NCBI RefSeq assembly: GCF_900696085.1
Contig: NZ_CAADFC020000033.1
Location: 248,001 to 312,000 of the forward strand
DNA from: Bradyrhizobium ivorense
GTDB lineage: Bacteria > Pseudomonadota > Alphaproteobacteria > Rhizobiales > Xanthobacteraceae
DNA length: 64,000 nt
Reading direction: 5' to 3'
Part shown: positions 51,189 to 59,913 of the stretch, in pieces
How the letters are laid out: every line of letters starts with the position of its first letter
How positions within the stretch are numbered: position 1 is the first letter of the stretch
Translations under genes and position numbers: made by a program
Notes under the pieces: model-generated
What the model was told of the DNA's origin: nothing
The model's input: the letters and a program-made list of their open reading frames with translations, nothing else
Databases searched by the model: none

Positions 51189-51608
51189 TTACCGCAGCGC
51201 CCGCGCTGCTTCCACCAGGCGGATGCTGCTCGTCGCGGTGGCGAGTAGCGTGCCGTCTTCGGCGGTCAGCCGCCCCTCGACGAAGGCGATGGTCTTGCCG
51301 AGTTGCGTGACGGTCGCCTCGCCGGTGATCGGCCCGGGTTTTGCCGGCGCGAGGAAATTCACCGTCATCGTGATCGTCGTGGTGAACAGCTTCCCCTCGG
51401 TCATCACGAACACCGCCGGCCCCATCGTGTCGTCGAGCATCGAGGACAGGATGCCGCCCTGGATGAAGCCGGCCGGATTGCAGAAATCCGGCTTGCCGTC
51501 GAACGCCATCCTGATCCAGCCGTCCCGCGGACGGGCGTCGACGAGCCGCCAGCCGAGCAGTTTTGCCACAGGCGGCATCGGGATCTGGTCGAGCGCGGTT
51601 GCGATCAT
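51189..51608 (-). CDS. PaaI-type hotdog thioesterase
   Basis: Start ATG 51608 is preceded by GGAGG. The 139-residue protein has a hotdog core with FCNPAGFIQGGILSSMLDDTMGPAVF, matching the PaaI-type active-site region around the Asn/Gly-Gly and Asp (LDD). The strands TTTITMTVNFLAPAKPG and AEDGTLLATATSSIRLV follow. It hydrolyses acyl-CoA thioesters, often aromatic ones, in the cytosol. Monocistronic; substrate unknown. Confidence 0.92.
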   Translation of the reverse strand: MIATALDQIPMPPVAKLLGWRLVDARPRDGWIRMAFDGKPDFCNPAGFIQGGILSSMLDDTMGPAVFVMTEGKLFTTTITMTVNFLAPAKPGPITGEATVTQLGKTIAFVEGRLTAEDGTLLATATSSIRLVEAARALR

Positions 51609-51669
51609 GGCGGCCTCCGTTTGCCCGCCGTGATAGCCGGGCCCTGCTGCCAGCATGGTGTCAGCAGGC

Positions 51670-51717
51670 ATGATCCGGAAAAGTGGATACCGGTCTTCCG
51701 ATCAGATCATGCTCAAA
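51670..51717. repeat. Inverted copy of the 1179-1290 palindromic unit
   Basis: GCATGATCCGGAAAAGTGGATACCGGTCTTCCGATCAGATCATGCTC is a reverse-oriented, diverged copy of the unit at 1179. It lies before mutY's 3' end. Confidence 0.7.
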
Positions 51718-51722
51718 AAAAC

Positions 51723-52814
51723 CTAGAGATCGAGCCCGTGCGCGATCACCTTGCGCATCACGTTCGGGAACGCCTCGCCATCCAGCGTCGCGACCGGCAC
51801 CCAGCGCATGCCGTCGGGCGCGCGGGTCCGTGCCGGAACGCTGGCCGTATAGACCACGAGCTCCAGCGGGAAATGCGTGAACACATGGCTGACCACGCCG
51901 GCCTTGCGATGCCAGCGCGCCACGCCTTTCAGCGCAGGCGCCTGCGCCAGCGCCGCGTCGTCCTGTTGTCCGGCATGCCATTCCGACCCCGGCACCTCGG
52001 TCATGCCGCCGAGCAGGCCCTTGTCCGGGCGCGAGCGCACCAGCAGTTCGCCGCCGCGCGTCACCACGAAGGCGGCGCCGCGGCGCAGTGTGCCGCTCTT
52101 CTTCGGCGCCTTACGCGGAAACGTCTCCTGGTCGCCGCGCCTGCGCGCTGCGCAATCGTCGTTCAGCGGACACAGCGCGCAGGCCGGCTTCTTCGGCGTG
52201 CAGATCGTGGCGCCGAGGTCCATCAAGGCTTGCGCACTATCGCCGGCGCGAGATGGGCCGAGCAAGGTCGCGGCCATCTGCTGAATTAGCGGTTTTGCTT
52301 GCGGCAGCGGCTCCTCGATGGCGTAGAGCCGCGACACCACGCGCTCGATATTGCCGTCGACCGGCATGGTGCAGCGGTCGAACGCGATCGCGGCGATCGC
52401 GGCCGCGGTGTAGGGACCGATGCCCGGCAGCGCGCGCAGACCCTCCTCGGTATCCGGAAACATCCCGTCATGGTCGCGGAGCACCGCGACCGCGCAGGCA
52501 TGCAGGTTACGCGCCCGCGAATAATAGCCGAGCCCGGCCCACATCCTCAGGACGTCGTCGAGCGAGGCGCGCCCGAGCGCCGACACATCGGGCCAGCGCG
52601 TCACGAACTTTTCGAAATAAGGCCCGACCGCCCGCACCGTGGTCTGCTGCAGCATGATCTCCGACAGCCACACCCGGTACGGATCCGCCAGTTCCCCCGC
52701 CGCCGCCCGCCACGGCAGCTTCCGGCGATGCCGGTCATACCAGGCAAGCACCCGCGCCGGGCGGTCAGCCTGATGGTCGGTCGGTTTCGGTTTGGCGGCT
52801 GCGCGAGAACTCAT
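51723..52814 (-). CDS. mutY: A/G-specific adenine DNA glycosylase
   Basis: The 363-residue protein has the catalytic Glu in WLSEIMLQQTTV, the helix-hairpin-helix LPGIGPYTAAAIAAIAFD, the catalytic Asp in MPVDGNIERV and the [4Fe-4S] loop CTPKKPACALCPLNDDC (C-x6-C-x2-C-x5-C). The C-terminal Nudix-like domain (AAFVVTRGGELLVRSRPDKGLLGGMTEVPG) recognises 8-oxoG. It removes adenine opposite 8-oxoguanine. The gene is divergent from the DUF721 gene, an arrangement common in alphaproteobacteria. Confidence 0.96.
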   Translation of the reverse strand: MSSRAAAKPKPTDHQADRPARVLAWYDRHRRKLPWRAAAGELADPYRVWLSEIMLQQTTVRAVGPYFEKFVTRWPDVSALGRASLDDVLRMWAGLGYYSRARNLHACAVAVLRDHDGMFPDTEEGLRALPGIGPYTAAAIAAIAFDRCTMPVDGNIERVVSRLYAIEEPLPQAKPLIQQMAATLLGPSRAGDSAQALMDLGATICTPKKPACALCPLNDDCAARRRGDQETFPRKAPKKSGTLRRGAAFVVTRGGELLVRSRPDKGLLGGMTEVPGSEWHAGQQDDAALAQAPALKGVARWHRKAGVVSHVFTHFPLELVVYTASVPARTRAPDGMRWVPVATLDGEAFPNVMRKVIAHGLDL

Positions 52815-52842
52815 GGATCTATTCTAGGACAAATCTCTCTAC

Positions 52843-52880
52843 GTCATGCCCGGGCTCGTCCCGGGCATCCACGTCTTTCT
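52843..52880. repeat. Short member of the CGTCATGCCCGGGC repeat family
   Basis: CGTCATGCCCGGGCTCGTCCCGGGCATCCACGTC is a truncated copy of the family seen at 10824 and 30061. It keeps the GCCCGGG / CCCGGGC hairpin. Confidence 0.6.
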
Positions 52881-52906
52881 TTGTCCGTCAACTGACGGCG
52901 CAGTGC

Positions 52907-52912
52907 TATAAC
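52907..52912 (+). promoter_or_regulatory. -10-like TATAAC six bases before DUF721 ATG
   Basis: TATAAC is separated by six bases from the ATG at 52919. No ribosome-binding site lies between, so transcription could start at or very near the ATG. A TTGTCC at 52881-52886 is a weak -35 candidate with 20 bp spacing. Confidence 0.4.
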
Positions 52913-52918
52913 CCCCCG

Positions 52919-53398
52919 ATGTCAAAACCCGGCCCGATCAGCGCAAAGCCCCTCTCGATCCTGCTCAGCGACGTCTTTACCGACGCCTACGCAAAGCAGG
53001 GGTTTGCGGCGCGCGAACTGGTGACGCGCTGGGGCGAGATCGCGGGCGAGCGGATCGCGGCCTATTGCGAGCCGCTCAAGATCCAGTGGCCGCGGCCGGT
53101 GGAGGGCCAGCCGCAGGAGCCGGCGACCTTGGTGCTGCGGGTCGAGGGGCCGATGGCGCTGGAGATCCAGCACTCCTCCGACGTGATCCTGGAGCGGGTC
53201 AACCGCTTCTTCGGCTGGCATGCGGTGGGACGGCTGACCATCCGCCAGGCCCCGCTGTCGCGCCGCGACCGGGTGGTGCGGCCGCGCGCGCCGGACGCCA
53301 GGGCGGTGGCCCGGGAGGCCGCAAACCTCAAGGCGGTGGAGGATGACGAGCTGCGCGCGGCGCTCGCCCGTCTCGGCGCCTCGATCAAGCGAAATTGA
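52919..53398 (+). CDS. DUF721 (DciA-like) protein
   Basis: The 159-residue protein starts MSKPGPISAKPLSILLSDVFTDAYAKQGFAARELVTRWGEIAGERIAAYCEPLKIQWPR and continues TLVLRVEGPMALEIQHSSDVILERVNRFFGWHAVGRLTIRQAP. This is the KH-like DUF721 domain, whose DciA members load the replicative helicase in bacteria without DnaC. The N-terminal extension is short. There is no ribosome-binding site. It overlaps nothing, and the DsbA-like gene follows 121 bp later. The role as helicase loader is inference from the family. Confidence 0.85.
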   Translation: MSKPGPISAKPLSILLSDVFTDAYAKQGFAARELVTRWGEIAGERIAAYCEPLKIQWPRPVEGQPQEPATLVLRVEGPMALEIQHSSDVILERVNRFFGWHAVGRLTIRQAPLSRRDRVVRPRAPDARAVAREAANLKAVEDDELRAALARLGASIKRN

Positions 53399-53519
53399 CG
53401 TTTTTCGCTGGCTCTGGCGCGGGATCCCGGCATTGCCACAATGGTCGTTTCAAGCTAGCGAAGGCTTCTTTTCGAGACCCCTATTCATTCGGCGTGAACG
53501 CGCCAATCGGGAGCTGACC

Positions 53520-54176
53520 TTGATCATCACGCGCCGCGCCTTCACCACCGCTCTCTCGCTGACCGGGCTCGCCGCCCTCGCCGGCCTGTCGCCGCTGCGG
53601 CTGATCACCGGAGCGTTCGCGCAGAGCGCCACCGACGTCGCCAAGCCGCAGTCGCTGCCGGACATGGTGCTCGGCTCGCAGGACGCCAAGGTGACCATCA
53701 CCGAATATGCCTCGATGACCTGCCCGCACTGCGCCAACTTCAACGCGACCGTGTTCCCGAAGCTCAAGTCGACCTATATCGACTCTGGCAAGGTCCGCTA
53801 CGTGTTCCGCGAATTCCCGCTCGACATCAAGGCGGCCGCCGGCTCGATGCTGGCGCGCTGCATCGCCAAGGACGACGCGCCGAAATTCTATGCTGTGATC
53901 GATCTGTTGTTCCGCCAGCAGGAAGACTGGGTGATGAAGAACACCACCGAGACGCTGACGCGGATCGGCAAGCAGGCCGGCCTCAGCCAGCAGCAGGTCG
54001 AGGAGTGCCTGAAGGACCAGAAGCTGCTCGACAAGATCGCGGCCGACCAGAAATACGCCAACGAGGTGCTGAAGGTGAACTCGACGCCGACCTTCTTCAT
54101 CAACGGCGAGATGCTGAAGGGCGAGACCTCGTTCGAGGAGTTCAGCAAGAAGATCGATCCGCTGCTGAAGAGCTGA
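53520..54176 (+). CDS. DsbA-type thioredoxin-fold protein, Tat-like signal
   Basis: The best start is TTG 53520 (GGGAG upstream), giving IITRRAFTTALSLTGLAALAGLSPL; the twin Arg and hydrophobic stretch fit a Tat or Sec signal. The frame upstream has no good start. The 218-residue protein shows YASMTCPHCANF with the CxxC (CPHC) of the DsbA/DsbG-like family and a cis-Pro in NSTPTFFING. It belongs to the single-domain thiol oxidoreductases of the SCO/BdbD-like group. Periplasmic disulfide chemistry is expected. It follows the DUF721 gene and precedes smc, an order conserved in alphaproteobacteria. Confidence 0.9.
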   Translation: MIITRRAFTTALSLTGLAALAGLSPLRLITGAFAQSATDVAKPQSLPDMVLGSQDAKVTITEYASMTCPHCANFNATVFPKLKSTYIDSGKVRYVFREFPLDIKAAAGSMLARCIAKDDAPKFYAVIDLLFRQQEDWVMKNTTETLTRIGKQAGLSQQQVEECLKDQKLLDKIAADQKYANEVLKVNSTPTFFINGEMLKGETSFEEFSKKIDPLLKS

Positions 54177-54579
54177 TCGAGCCCACGGGAACCTAACTCG
54201 ATGTCGTCCTGCGAAAGCCAGGACGACGAACATCCTCTCGGGTGACGTCGCGGCAAGAATATCGTCGCCCGCGTTCGCGCGGGGCACGATAATTGTGGAT
54301 GGCCAGCGATCGCGACCACGGCCGTCGCATCATTTCGTTGTTGAAAACTTGATTCGCGCGATGCGAATCTTCAATGACGTGCAGGGAGCGCAAAACCCTG
54401 CAAATCCCTTGCAAATCCCTTGGGAAAAGCTGCGTCAAGCGGTTGCCCTGAAGCGCGCACCTCGCCATTGTCGCCCGGCATGAGAGCTGCCCGCAGCAAC
54501 TCACACCCACACCGACATTGCCTTCTATGGTACTGTCACGGCAGGGAGATTCGCGCCCGGCCAAGCGAGATTTGTGTAC

Positions 54580-57500
54580 ATGAAGCTCACGCGCCTCCGC
54601 CTTCACGGTTTCAAGTCGTTCGTTGAACCCACCGACTTCATGATCGAACCGGGCCTCACCGGTGTCGTCGGACCGAACGGCTGCGGCAAATCCAACCTCG
54701 TCGAAGCGCTGCGCTGGGCGATGGGCGAGACTTCGCACAAATCGCTGCGCGCCGCCGACATGGACGCGGTGATCTTCGCCGGTTCCGGCAATCGGCCGGC
54801 GCGCAACCACGCCGAAGTGGTGATGACGATCGACAATTCGGATCGCTCGGCGCCGGCCGCCGTCAACGACAGCCAGCTGCTCGAAATCTCCCGTCGCATC
54901 GAGCGCGAAGCCGGCTCGGTCTATCGCATCAACGGCCGCGACGTCCGCGCCCGCGACGTGCAGATCCTGTTCGCCGACGCGGCCACCGGTGCGCGTTCGC
55001 CGGCGCTCGTCCACCAGGGCAAGATCGGCGAGATCATTCAGGCCAAGCCCGAGCAGCGCCGCCGCGTGCTGGAAGACGCCGCCGGCGTCGCCGGCCTGCA
55101 TGCCCGCCGCCACGAGGCGGAACTGCGGCTCAAGGCGGCCGAAACCAACCTGACCCGCGTCGAGGACGTGATCGGCCAGCTCACCGGCCAGATGGAAGGC
55201 CTGAAGAAGCAGGCGCGCCAGGCGATTCGCTACCGCGAGGTCGCGGCCAAGGTGCGCAAGTCCGAGGCCATGCTGTTCCACCTGCGCTGGATCGAGGCCA
55301 ATGCCGACGTCAACGACGCCGCGCACACCCACGATGTCGCGGTGCGCGAGATGGCCGAGCGCACCCGCGAGCAGGCGGAATCGGCGCGCATCCAGGCGAT
55401 TCGCGCCGCCGAACTGCCGGCGTTGCGTGATGCCGAGGCGCGTGCCGCCGCCGGCCTGCAGCGCCTGACCAATGCGCGCGAGATGCTCGACCGCGAGGAG
55501 CAGCGCGCCAAGGAGCGCGTCGGCGAGCTCGATCGTCGCCTCACCCAGTTCGCCCAGGACATCGCCCGCGAGCAGCAGCAAACCTCGGATGCCGACGTCG
55601 CCTTGCTGCGGCTCGACACCGAAGACGCCGAGCTGAAGGAAGAGATCAAGACCCGCGTCGAGAAGCGCTCCGGCGTCGACGAGCGCGTCGCGGAGGCCGA
55701 GGCGATCCTGGCGGCGACCGAGCGGCAGTTCACCGATCTGACCACGGAGCTCGCCGACCTCACCGCGAAGCGCAACCAGCTCGAGGCCGGCGTGCGCACC
55801 CATCGCGACCGGCTGGCGCGGCTCGAGCAGGAGATCGCCAACGTCCAGGCCGAGGAGGAGAAGCTCGCGCAGGAGACCGGCAGTCTCGGCGACATCGACG
55901 CACTCGCCGCCGCCATGGAAATGGCGCAGCAGGCGGTGGCCGAATCCGAAGCCGCCGTGCAGGCCAGCGAAGCGCATCACGCCGCGGCGCGGCAGACGCT
56001 GGAATCCTCGCGCAATCCGCTGGTCGAGGCCGAGAAGCGCGTGCAGCGACTCGAGACCGAAGCCCGCACGATTTCAAAACTGGTCAACAGCGAGACCAAG
56101 AATCTGTGGCCGCCGATCATCGACGGCATCACGGTTGCCAAGGGTTATGAGAAGGCGATCGGCGCCGTGCTCGGCGACGACCTCGACGCGCCGGTCGATC
56201 CGTCGGCGCCGATGCGCTGGACCAATATCGGCACCGCCGCCGACGACCCGTCGCTGCCTGACGGCGTCGAGCGGCTGGCCGACCATGTTCAGGCGCCGCC
56301 GGAGCTGGCGCGCCGCCTGGCGCAGATCGGCGTCGTGGCCAAGGAGCGCGGCGCGGCGCTGGTGGCGCAACTCAAGACCGGCCAGCGGCTGGTGTCGCTC
56401 GAGGGCGACGTCTGGCGCTGGGACGGCTTCGTCGCCGATGCGCATGCCCCGACCGGCGCCGCGCGCCGGCTCGCCGAGCGCGCCCGCCTGGTCGATATCG
56501 AGCACGAGCTGGAGCAGGCCCGCCTCGATGCCACCGCCAAGCGCCAGGCGCTGGAGACGGCCGAGATGGAGCTGCGGACCGCGTCGGCCGCCGAGGGTGC
56601 GTCCCGCGAGGCCGTGCGCGCCACCCGCCGCGAGGCCGATGCCGCGCGCGAGCGCCATGCCGCGACCGAACGCGAGATCAACCGTCACGCCACGCGCAAA
56701 TCCGCGCTGACGGAAGCGCACACCCGCGTCGCCGCCGACCGCGCCGAGGCCGAAGCCGCGCATGAGAGCGCGGTCGGCGCGCTGAACGAGTTGCCGCCGG
56801 GTGTCGAGACCGAGGCCCAGCTCGCCGCGGTCCGCGCCGAGATCGACAACCAGCGCCGCGCCGCCGCCCAGGTGCGCGCCGAGGCGCAGGCGCTCGCCCG
56901 CGAGGCCGAGCTGGCGGACCGCCGCGTGCAGGCGATCCTCGCCGAGCGCAACGAGTGGCAGAACCGCAAGACCAGCGCCGCCTCGCAGGTCGAGACCATC
57001 GAGGCCCGCATCGCCGAGGTGTCAATCGAGCGCGAGGAGCTCGCCAACGCGCCGGAAGTGTTCGCCGAGAAGCGCAGCGCGCTGATCACGGAGATCGAGC
57101 ACGCCGAGGGCGACCGCCGGATCGCCGCCGACGCGCTTGCCACCGCCGAAGCCGCCATGGCGGAGACCGACCGTCTCGCCAAGGCCTCGCTCGAAGCGCT
57201 GTCCTCTGCCCGCGAGGGCACCGCGCGCGCCGAGGAGCGCATGGAAGGCACCCGCCGCCGCCTCGCCGATATCGAGCGCGAGATCCACGACATGCTCGAG
57301 GTCGAGCCGAACGCGGTCGCCGCGATGGCCGAGATCGAGCCCGGCGCGGAGCTGCCGCCGGTCGCCCAGGTCGAAGAAGAGCTGGAAAAACTGCGCCGCG
57401 ACCGCGAGCGGCTCGGCGCCGTCAATCTGCGCGCCGAGGAGGAGCTGAAGGAAGTCGAGACCCAGTACACCGCGTTGACCACCGAGCGCGACGACCTGGT

Positions 57501-58044
57501 GGAGGCGATCAAGCGGCTGCGCCAGGGCATCCAGAGCCTCAACCGCGAGGCGCGCGAGCGCCTGCTGACCTCGTTCGAGACCGTCAACAGCCACTTCAAG
57601 CGGCTGTTCACCGAGCTGTTCGGCGGCGGCGAAGCGGCGCTGCATCTGATCGAGAGCGACGATCCGCTCGAGGCCGGCCTCGAGATCATCGCCAAGCCGC
57701 CGGGCAAGAAGCCGCAGACGCTGTCGCTGCTGTCGGGCGGCGAGCAGGCGCTGACTGCGCTGGCCCTGATCTTCGCGGTGTTCCTCACCAACCCGTCGCC
57801 GATCTGCGTGCTGGACGAGGTCGACGCGCCGCTCGACGACCACAACGTCGAGCGGTTCTGCACCCTGCTGCACGAGATGACGTCGTCGACGGAAACCCGC
57901 TTCATCATCATCACGCACAACCCGATCACGATGGCGCGGATGAACCGGCTGTTCGGCGTCACCATGGCCGAACGCGGCGTGTCGCAGCTGGTTTCGGTCG
58001 ACCTGCAGGGCGCGGTGGATATTCTCGACCAGAACGTGGCGTAG
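54580..58044 (+). CDS. smc: Chromosome segregation protein SMC
   Basis: Start ATG 54580 (GTG 54574 adds two residues). The 1154-residue protein has Walker A GPNGCGKS (31-38), two long coiled coils, a hinge around residues 510-640 (LWPPIIDGITVAKGYEKAIGAVLGD..WRWDGFVADAHAP), the ABC signature LSLLSGGEQALTALALIFAVF (about 1048) and Walker B VLDEVDAPLDDHNVERF (about 1077). It holds and compacts DNA with ScpA/ScpB, neither of which is here. It is downstream of the DsbA-like gene, by 403 bp that contain no other gene I can support. Confidence 0.97.
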   Translation: MKLTRLRLHGFKSFVEPTDFMIEPGLTGVVGPNGCGKSNLVEALRWAMGETSHKSLRAADMDAVIFAGSGNRPARNHAEVVMTIDNSDRSAPAAVNDSQLLEISRRIEREAGSVYRINGRDVRARDVQILFADAATGARSPALVHQGKIGEIIQAKPEQRRRVLEDAAGVAGLHARRHEAELRLKAAETNLTRVEDVIGQLTGQMEGLKKQARQAIRYREVAAKVRKSEAMLFHLRWIEANADVNDAAHTHDVAVREMAERTREQAESARIQAIRAAELPALRDAEARAAAGLQRLTNAREMLDREEQRAKERVGELDRRLTQFAQDIAREQQQTSDADVALLRLDTEDAELKEEIKTRVEKRSGVDERVAEAEAILAATERQFTDLTTELADLTAKRNQLEAGVRTHRDRLARLEQEIANVQAEEEKLAQETGSLGDIDALAAAMEMAQQAVAESEAAVQASEAHHAAARQTLESSRNPLVEAEKRVQRLETEARTISKLVNSETKNLWPPIIDGITVAKGYEKAIGAVLGDDLDAPVDPSAPMRWTNIGTAADDPSLPDGVERLADHVQAPPELARRLAQIGVVAKERGAALVAQLKTGQRLVSLEGDVWRWDGFVADAHAPTGAARRLAERARLVDIEHELEQARLDATAKRQALETAEMELRTASAAEGASREAVRATRREADAARERHAATEREINRHATRKSALTEAHTRVAADRAEAEAAHESAVGALNELPPGVETEAQLAAVRAEIDNQRRAAAQVRAEAQALAREAELADRRVQAILAERNEWQNRKTSAASQVETIEARIAEVSIEREELANAPEVFAEKRSALITEIEHAEGDRRIAADALATAEAAMAETDRLAKASLEALSSAREGTARAEERMEGTRRRLADIEREIHDMLEVEPNAVAAMAEIEPGAELPPVAQVEEELEKLRRDRERLGAVNLRAEEELKEVETQYTALTTERDDLVEAIKRLRQGIQSLNREARERLLTSFETVNSHFKRLFTELFGGGEAALHLIESDDPLEAGLEIIAKPPGKKPQTLSLLSGGEQALTALALIFAVFLTNPSPICVLDEVDAPLDDHNVERFCTLLHEMTSSTETRFIIITHNPITMARMNRLFGVTMAERGVSQLVSVDLQGAVDILDQNVA

Positions 58045-58088
58045 GAGCAGCCGACTCACGTTAAGCTTTGAACGGGGCCTCAGGGTCC

Positions 58089-58201
58089 CGTCATTGCGAG
58101 CCAACGGGTCGCGCGAACGCGCGCCCGATGACGGGCTCCGCGAAGCAATCCATGCCACCACAGGCGGATCGATGGATTGCTTCGCTTCGCTCGCAATGAC
58201 G
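58089..58201. repeat. Intergenic inverted repeat (GTCATTGCGAGC family), copy 2
   Basis: CGTCATTGCGAGCC..GGGTCGCGCGAACGCGCGCCCGATGACGGG..CGAAGCAATCCATG faces ATGGATTGCTTCGCTTCGCTCGCAATGACG. Same family as 38262-38339, with an insertion in the left arm. Confidence 0.8.
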
Positions 58202-58217
58202 TGGCAAAGTGCGTCGT

Positions 58218-59183
58218 ATGACCTCTCCCGACTTGCCCGCTGAACTACGAGCTGCCCTGAACACGCGACTCGAAGGCCTCTCCCGCAGCGACGCCGCGGG
58301 CCGCGCGGCGGTGATCTCGCAGACCTATCGCGAAGGCGGCGGCTCCGGGACGATCAGGACCGAGACCGATGCGCTGGCCTACGCGCTGGCGCGGATGCCG
58401 GCGACGTATGCCGCCGTTGTGGCGAGCCTCAATGCGCTCACCGAGATCCGACCGGATTTTGCGCCGGCCAGCCTGCTCGATGTCGGCGCCGGCCCGGGCA
58501 CCGCAACCTGGGCAGCCTCCGAAACATTTTCCTCGCTGCAACGCTTGACCCTGCTCGACGCCAACGGCGCGTTGCGCACGTTGGCGCAGGAACTGTTTCG
58601 CGACAGCGCGCGGCTGAACGACGTCAGCTACACGCTCGGCCAGGCCGGCGCGCTGCTCGCGCAGACCGGGCCGGCCGATCTCGTTGTCGCGAGCTACATG
58701 ATCGGCGAGCTCGGCGATGCCGAACGCGCGGCGCTAGCCGAGGCGCTGTGGGCGAAGACAAAGGACACGCTGCTGGTCGTCGAGCCCGGCACGCCCGCCG
58801 GCTATGCGCGGATCATCGCGCTCCGCGCCCGGTTGATCGCTGCCGGCGCCCATGTCGTCGCGCCCTGCCCGCATGACGCCGCCTGCCCGCTGGTGGCGCC
58901 GGACTGGTGCCATTTCTCGCAACGCCTGCAGCGCTCGCGCGCGCACAAGCAGGTCAAGGGCGTCGAAGTGCCGTTCGAGGACGAGCGCTTTGCCTATGTC
59001 GCACTGAGCCGCGCGAAGGTCGCGGCGCGGCCGTCGCGCGTGCTGGCGCAGCCGGATGTCGGCAAGGTCGAGATCGCAGCCAAGCTCTGCACGGCGGACG
59101 GCGTCGTCGTGGCAAAAGTCCCGCGCCGCGCCAAAGCCGACTATGCCGCCGCGCGGCGCTGGCGCTGGGGCGACGCGGTTTAG
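58218..59183 (+). CDS. Rsm22-like SAM-dependent methyltransferase-fold protein
   Basis: From ATG 58218 (GTG 58209 adds three residues) the 321-residue protein has the SAM motif LLDVGAGPGTATWA near 95-108 and the family segment LVVASYMIGELGDAERAALAE. A Cys-rich motif CPHDAACPLVAPDWCHFSQR lies near residue 216, and another Cys (KLC) near 290. These four cysteines match the metal/Fe-S ligands of Rsm22/METTL17 proteins, which act on the mitochondrial small ribosomal subunit. A ribosome-assembly role is inferred. It sits 173 bp after smc. Confidence 0.88.
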   Translation: MTSPDLPAELRAALNTRLEGLSRSDAAGRAAVISQTYREGGGSGTIRTETDALAYALARMPATYAAVVASLNALTEIRPDFAPASLLDVGAGPGTATWAASETFSSLQRLTLLDANGALRTLAQELFRDSARLNDVSYTLGQAGALLAQTGPADLVVASYMIGELGDAERAALAEALWAKTKDTLLVVEPGTPAGYARIIALRARLIAAGAHVVAPCPHDAACPLVAPDWCHFSQRLQRSRAHKQVKGVEVPFEDERFAYVALSRAKVAARPSRVLAQPDVGKVEIAAKLCTADGVVVAKVPRRAKADYAAARRWRWGDAV

Positions 59184-59238
59184 GCTTTCAGGCGTCCCGG
59201 CGATCCGCCGGCCACTCGCATTTCGCGGTCAATCAGCA

Positions 59239-59244
59239 TATATT
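59239..59244 (+). promoter_or_regulatory. -10-like TATATT six bases before antitoxin ATG
   Basis: TATATT is separated by six bases (TGGGAC) from the ATG at 59251. The geometry matches the other leaderless candidates here. No clear -35. Confidence 0.35.
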
Positions 59245-59250
59245 TGGGAC

Positions 59251-59478
59251 ATGAACCAGGTCTTGGAAGACGCCATTGAGAAAGTCCGCCGGCTGCCTGC
59301 GGACCGCCAAGCGTATATCGCCGAAGTGCTGGAGCAGATTGCTGCGGCCGGCGCGGACGTGTTCACGATCCCCGACGATCATCGTTCCGCGGTGTTGGAA
59401 GGCCTCGATCAGGCCAAGCGCGGCGAACTCGTGAGTGACGAGGAGATGTCGGCCCTCTGGAAGAAATGCGGCCTGTGA
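59251..59478 (+). CDS. Antitoxin of ParDE/RelBE-type module
   Basis: The 75-residue product MNQVLEDAIEKVRRLPADRQAYIAEVLEQIAAAGADVFTIPDDHRSAVLEGLDQAKRGELVSDEEMSALWKKCGL has a helical N-terminus and an extended acidic C-terminal tail, the usual antitoxin layout. Its stop overlaps the toxin start by 13 bases, showing translational coupling. An upstream TATATT six bases before the ATG suggests a leaderless mRNA. The antitoxin would neutralise the toxin and repress the module. Confidence 0.85.
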   Translation: MNQVLEDAIEKVRRLPADRQAYIAEVLEQIAAAGADVFTIPDDHRSAVLEGLDQAKRGELVSDEEMSALWKKCGL

Positions 59479-59771
59479 AGCTGCGCTTTGCACCGCGGGC
59501 ACGCAACGACATCGACGATATTCACGAATACATCGCGGAACGCAACAAGCGAGCGGCCACGGCGGTGGTGCGACAGATCCGGCTGACCTGCGAGCTGCTT
59601 GCACGATATCCACGCCTCGGGCGAGAAACCGATATGCCAGAGGTCAAGGTCTTTCCGACGTCTCGCTATCCGTATCTGATCTATCACCGGATAACGGAGC
59701 AGGAAATAATCATTATTCATGTCCGCGATGGGCGACGGGACACCCCGAAGGCCGGCGAGCTTGGCACCTAG
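59466..59771 (+). CDS. RelE/ParE-family toxin
   Basis: ATG 59466 overlaps the antitoxin end by 13 bases. The 101-residue product fits the ParE/RelE fold: VKLRFAPRARNDIDDIHEYIAERNKRAATAVVRQIRLTCELLARYPRLGRETD then YPYLIYHRITEQEIIIIHVRDGRRD, including the YxxLGR and terminal Arg-Arg-Asp type residues. ParE acts on gyrase and RelE cuts ribosome-bound mRNA; the sequence fits ParE slightly better. It is a type II toxin; the target remains inferred. Confidence 0.88.
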   Translation: MRPVKLRFAPRARNDIDDIHEYIAERNKRAATAVVRQIRLTCELLARYPRLGRETDMPEVKVFPTSRYPYLIYHRITEQEIIIIHVRDGRRDTPKAGELGT

Positions 59772-59913
59772 CCCAGGTTACCACCTGGGAGAACGTTGAA
59801 CTAATTCGGCACCATCTCCGACCAAGGCAATGCCCACCTTTTCGCGGCGGGCTGCCGTATGGCCTGTTTTGGGCTACGGTGCCGCCGTTTCGTCCCATCA
59901 GGAGCTGCCTGTC

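Noticed and set aside
54193..55980. A 595-residue minus-strand frame opposite the 5' part of smc
   Set aside because: It is antisense to smc and lacks any recognisable domain.
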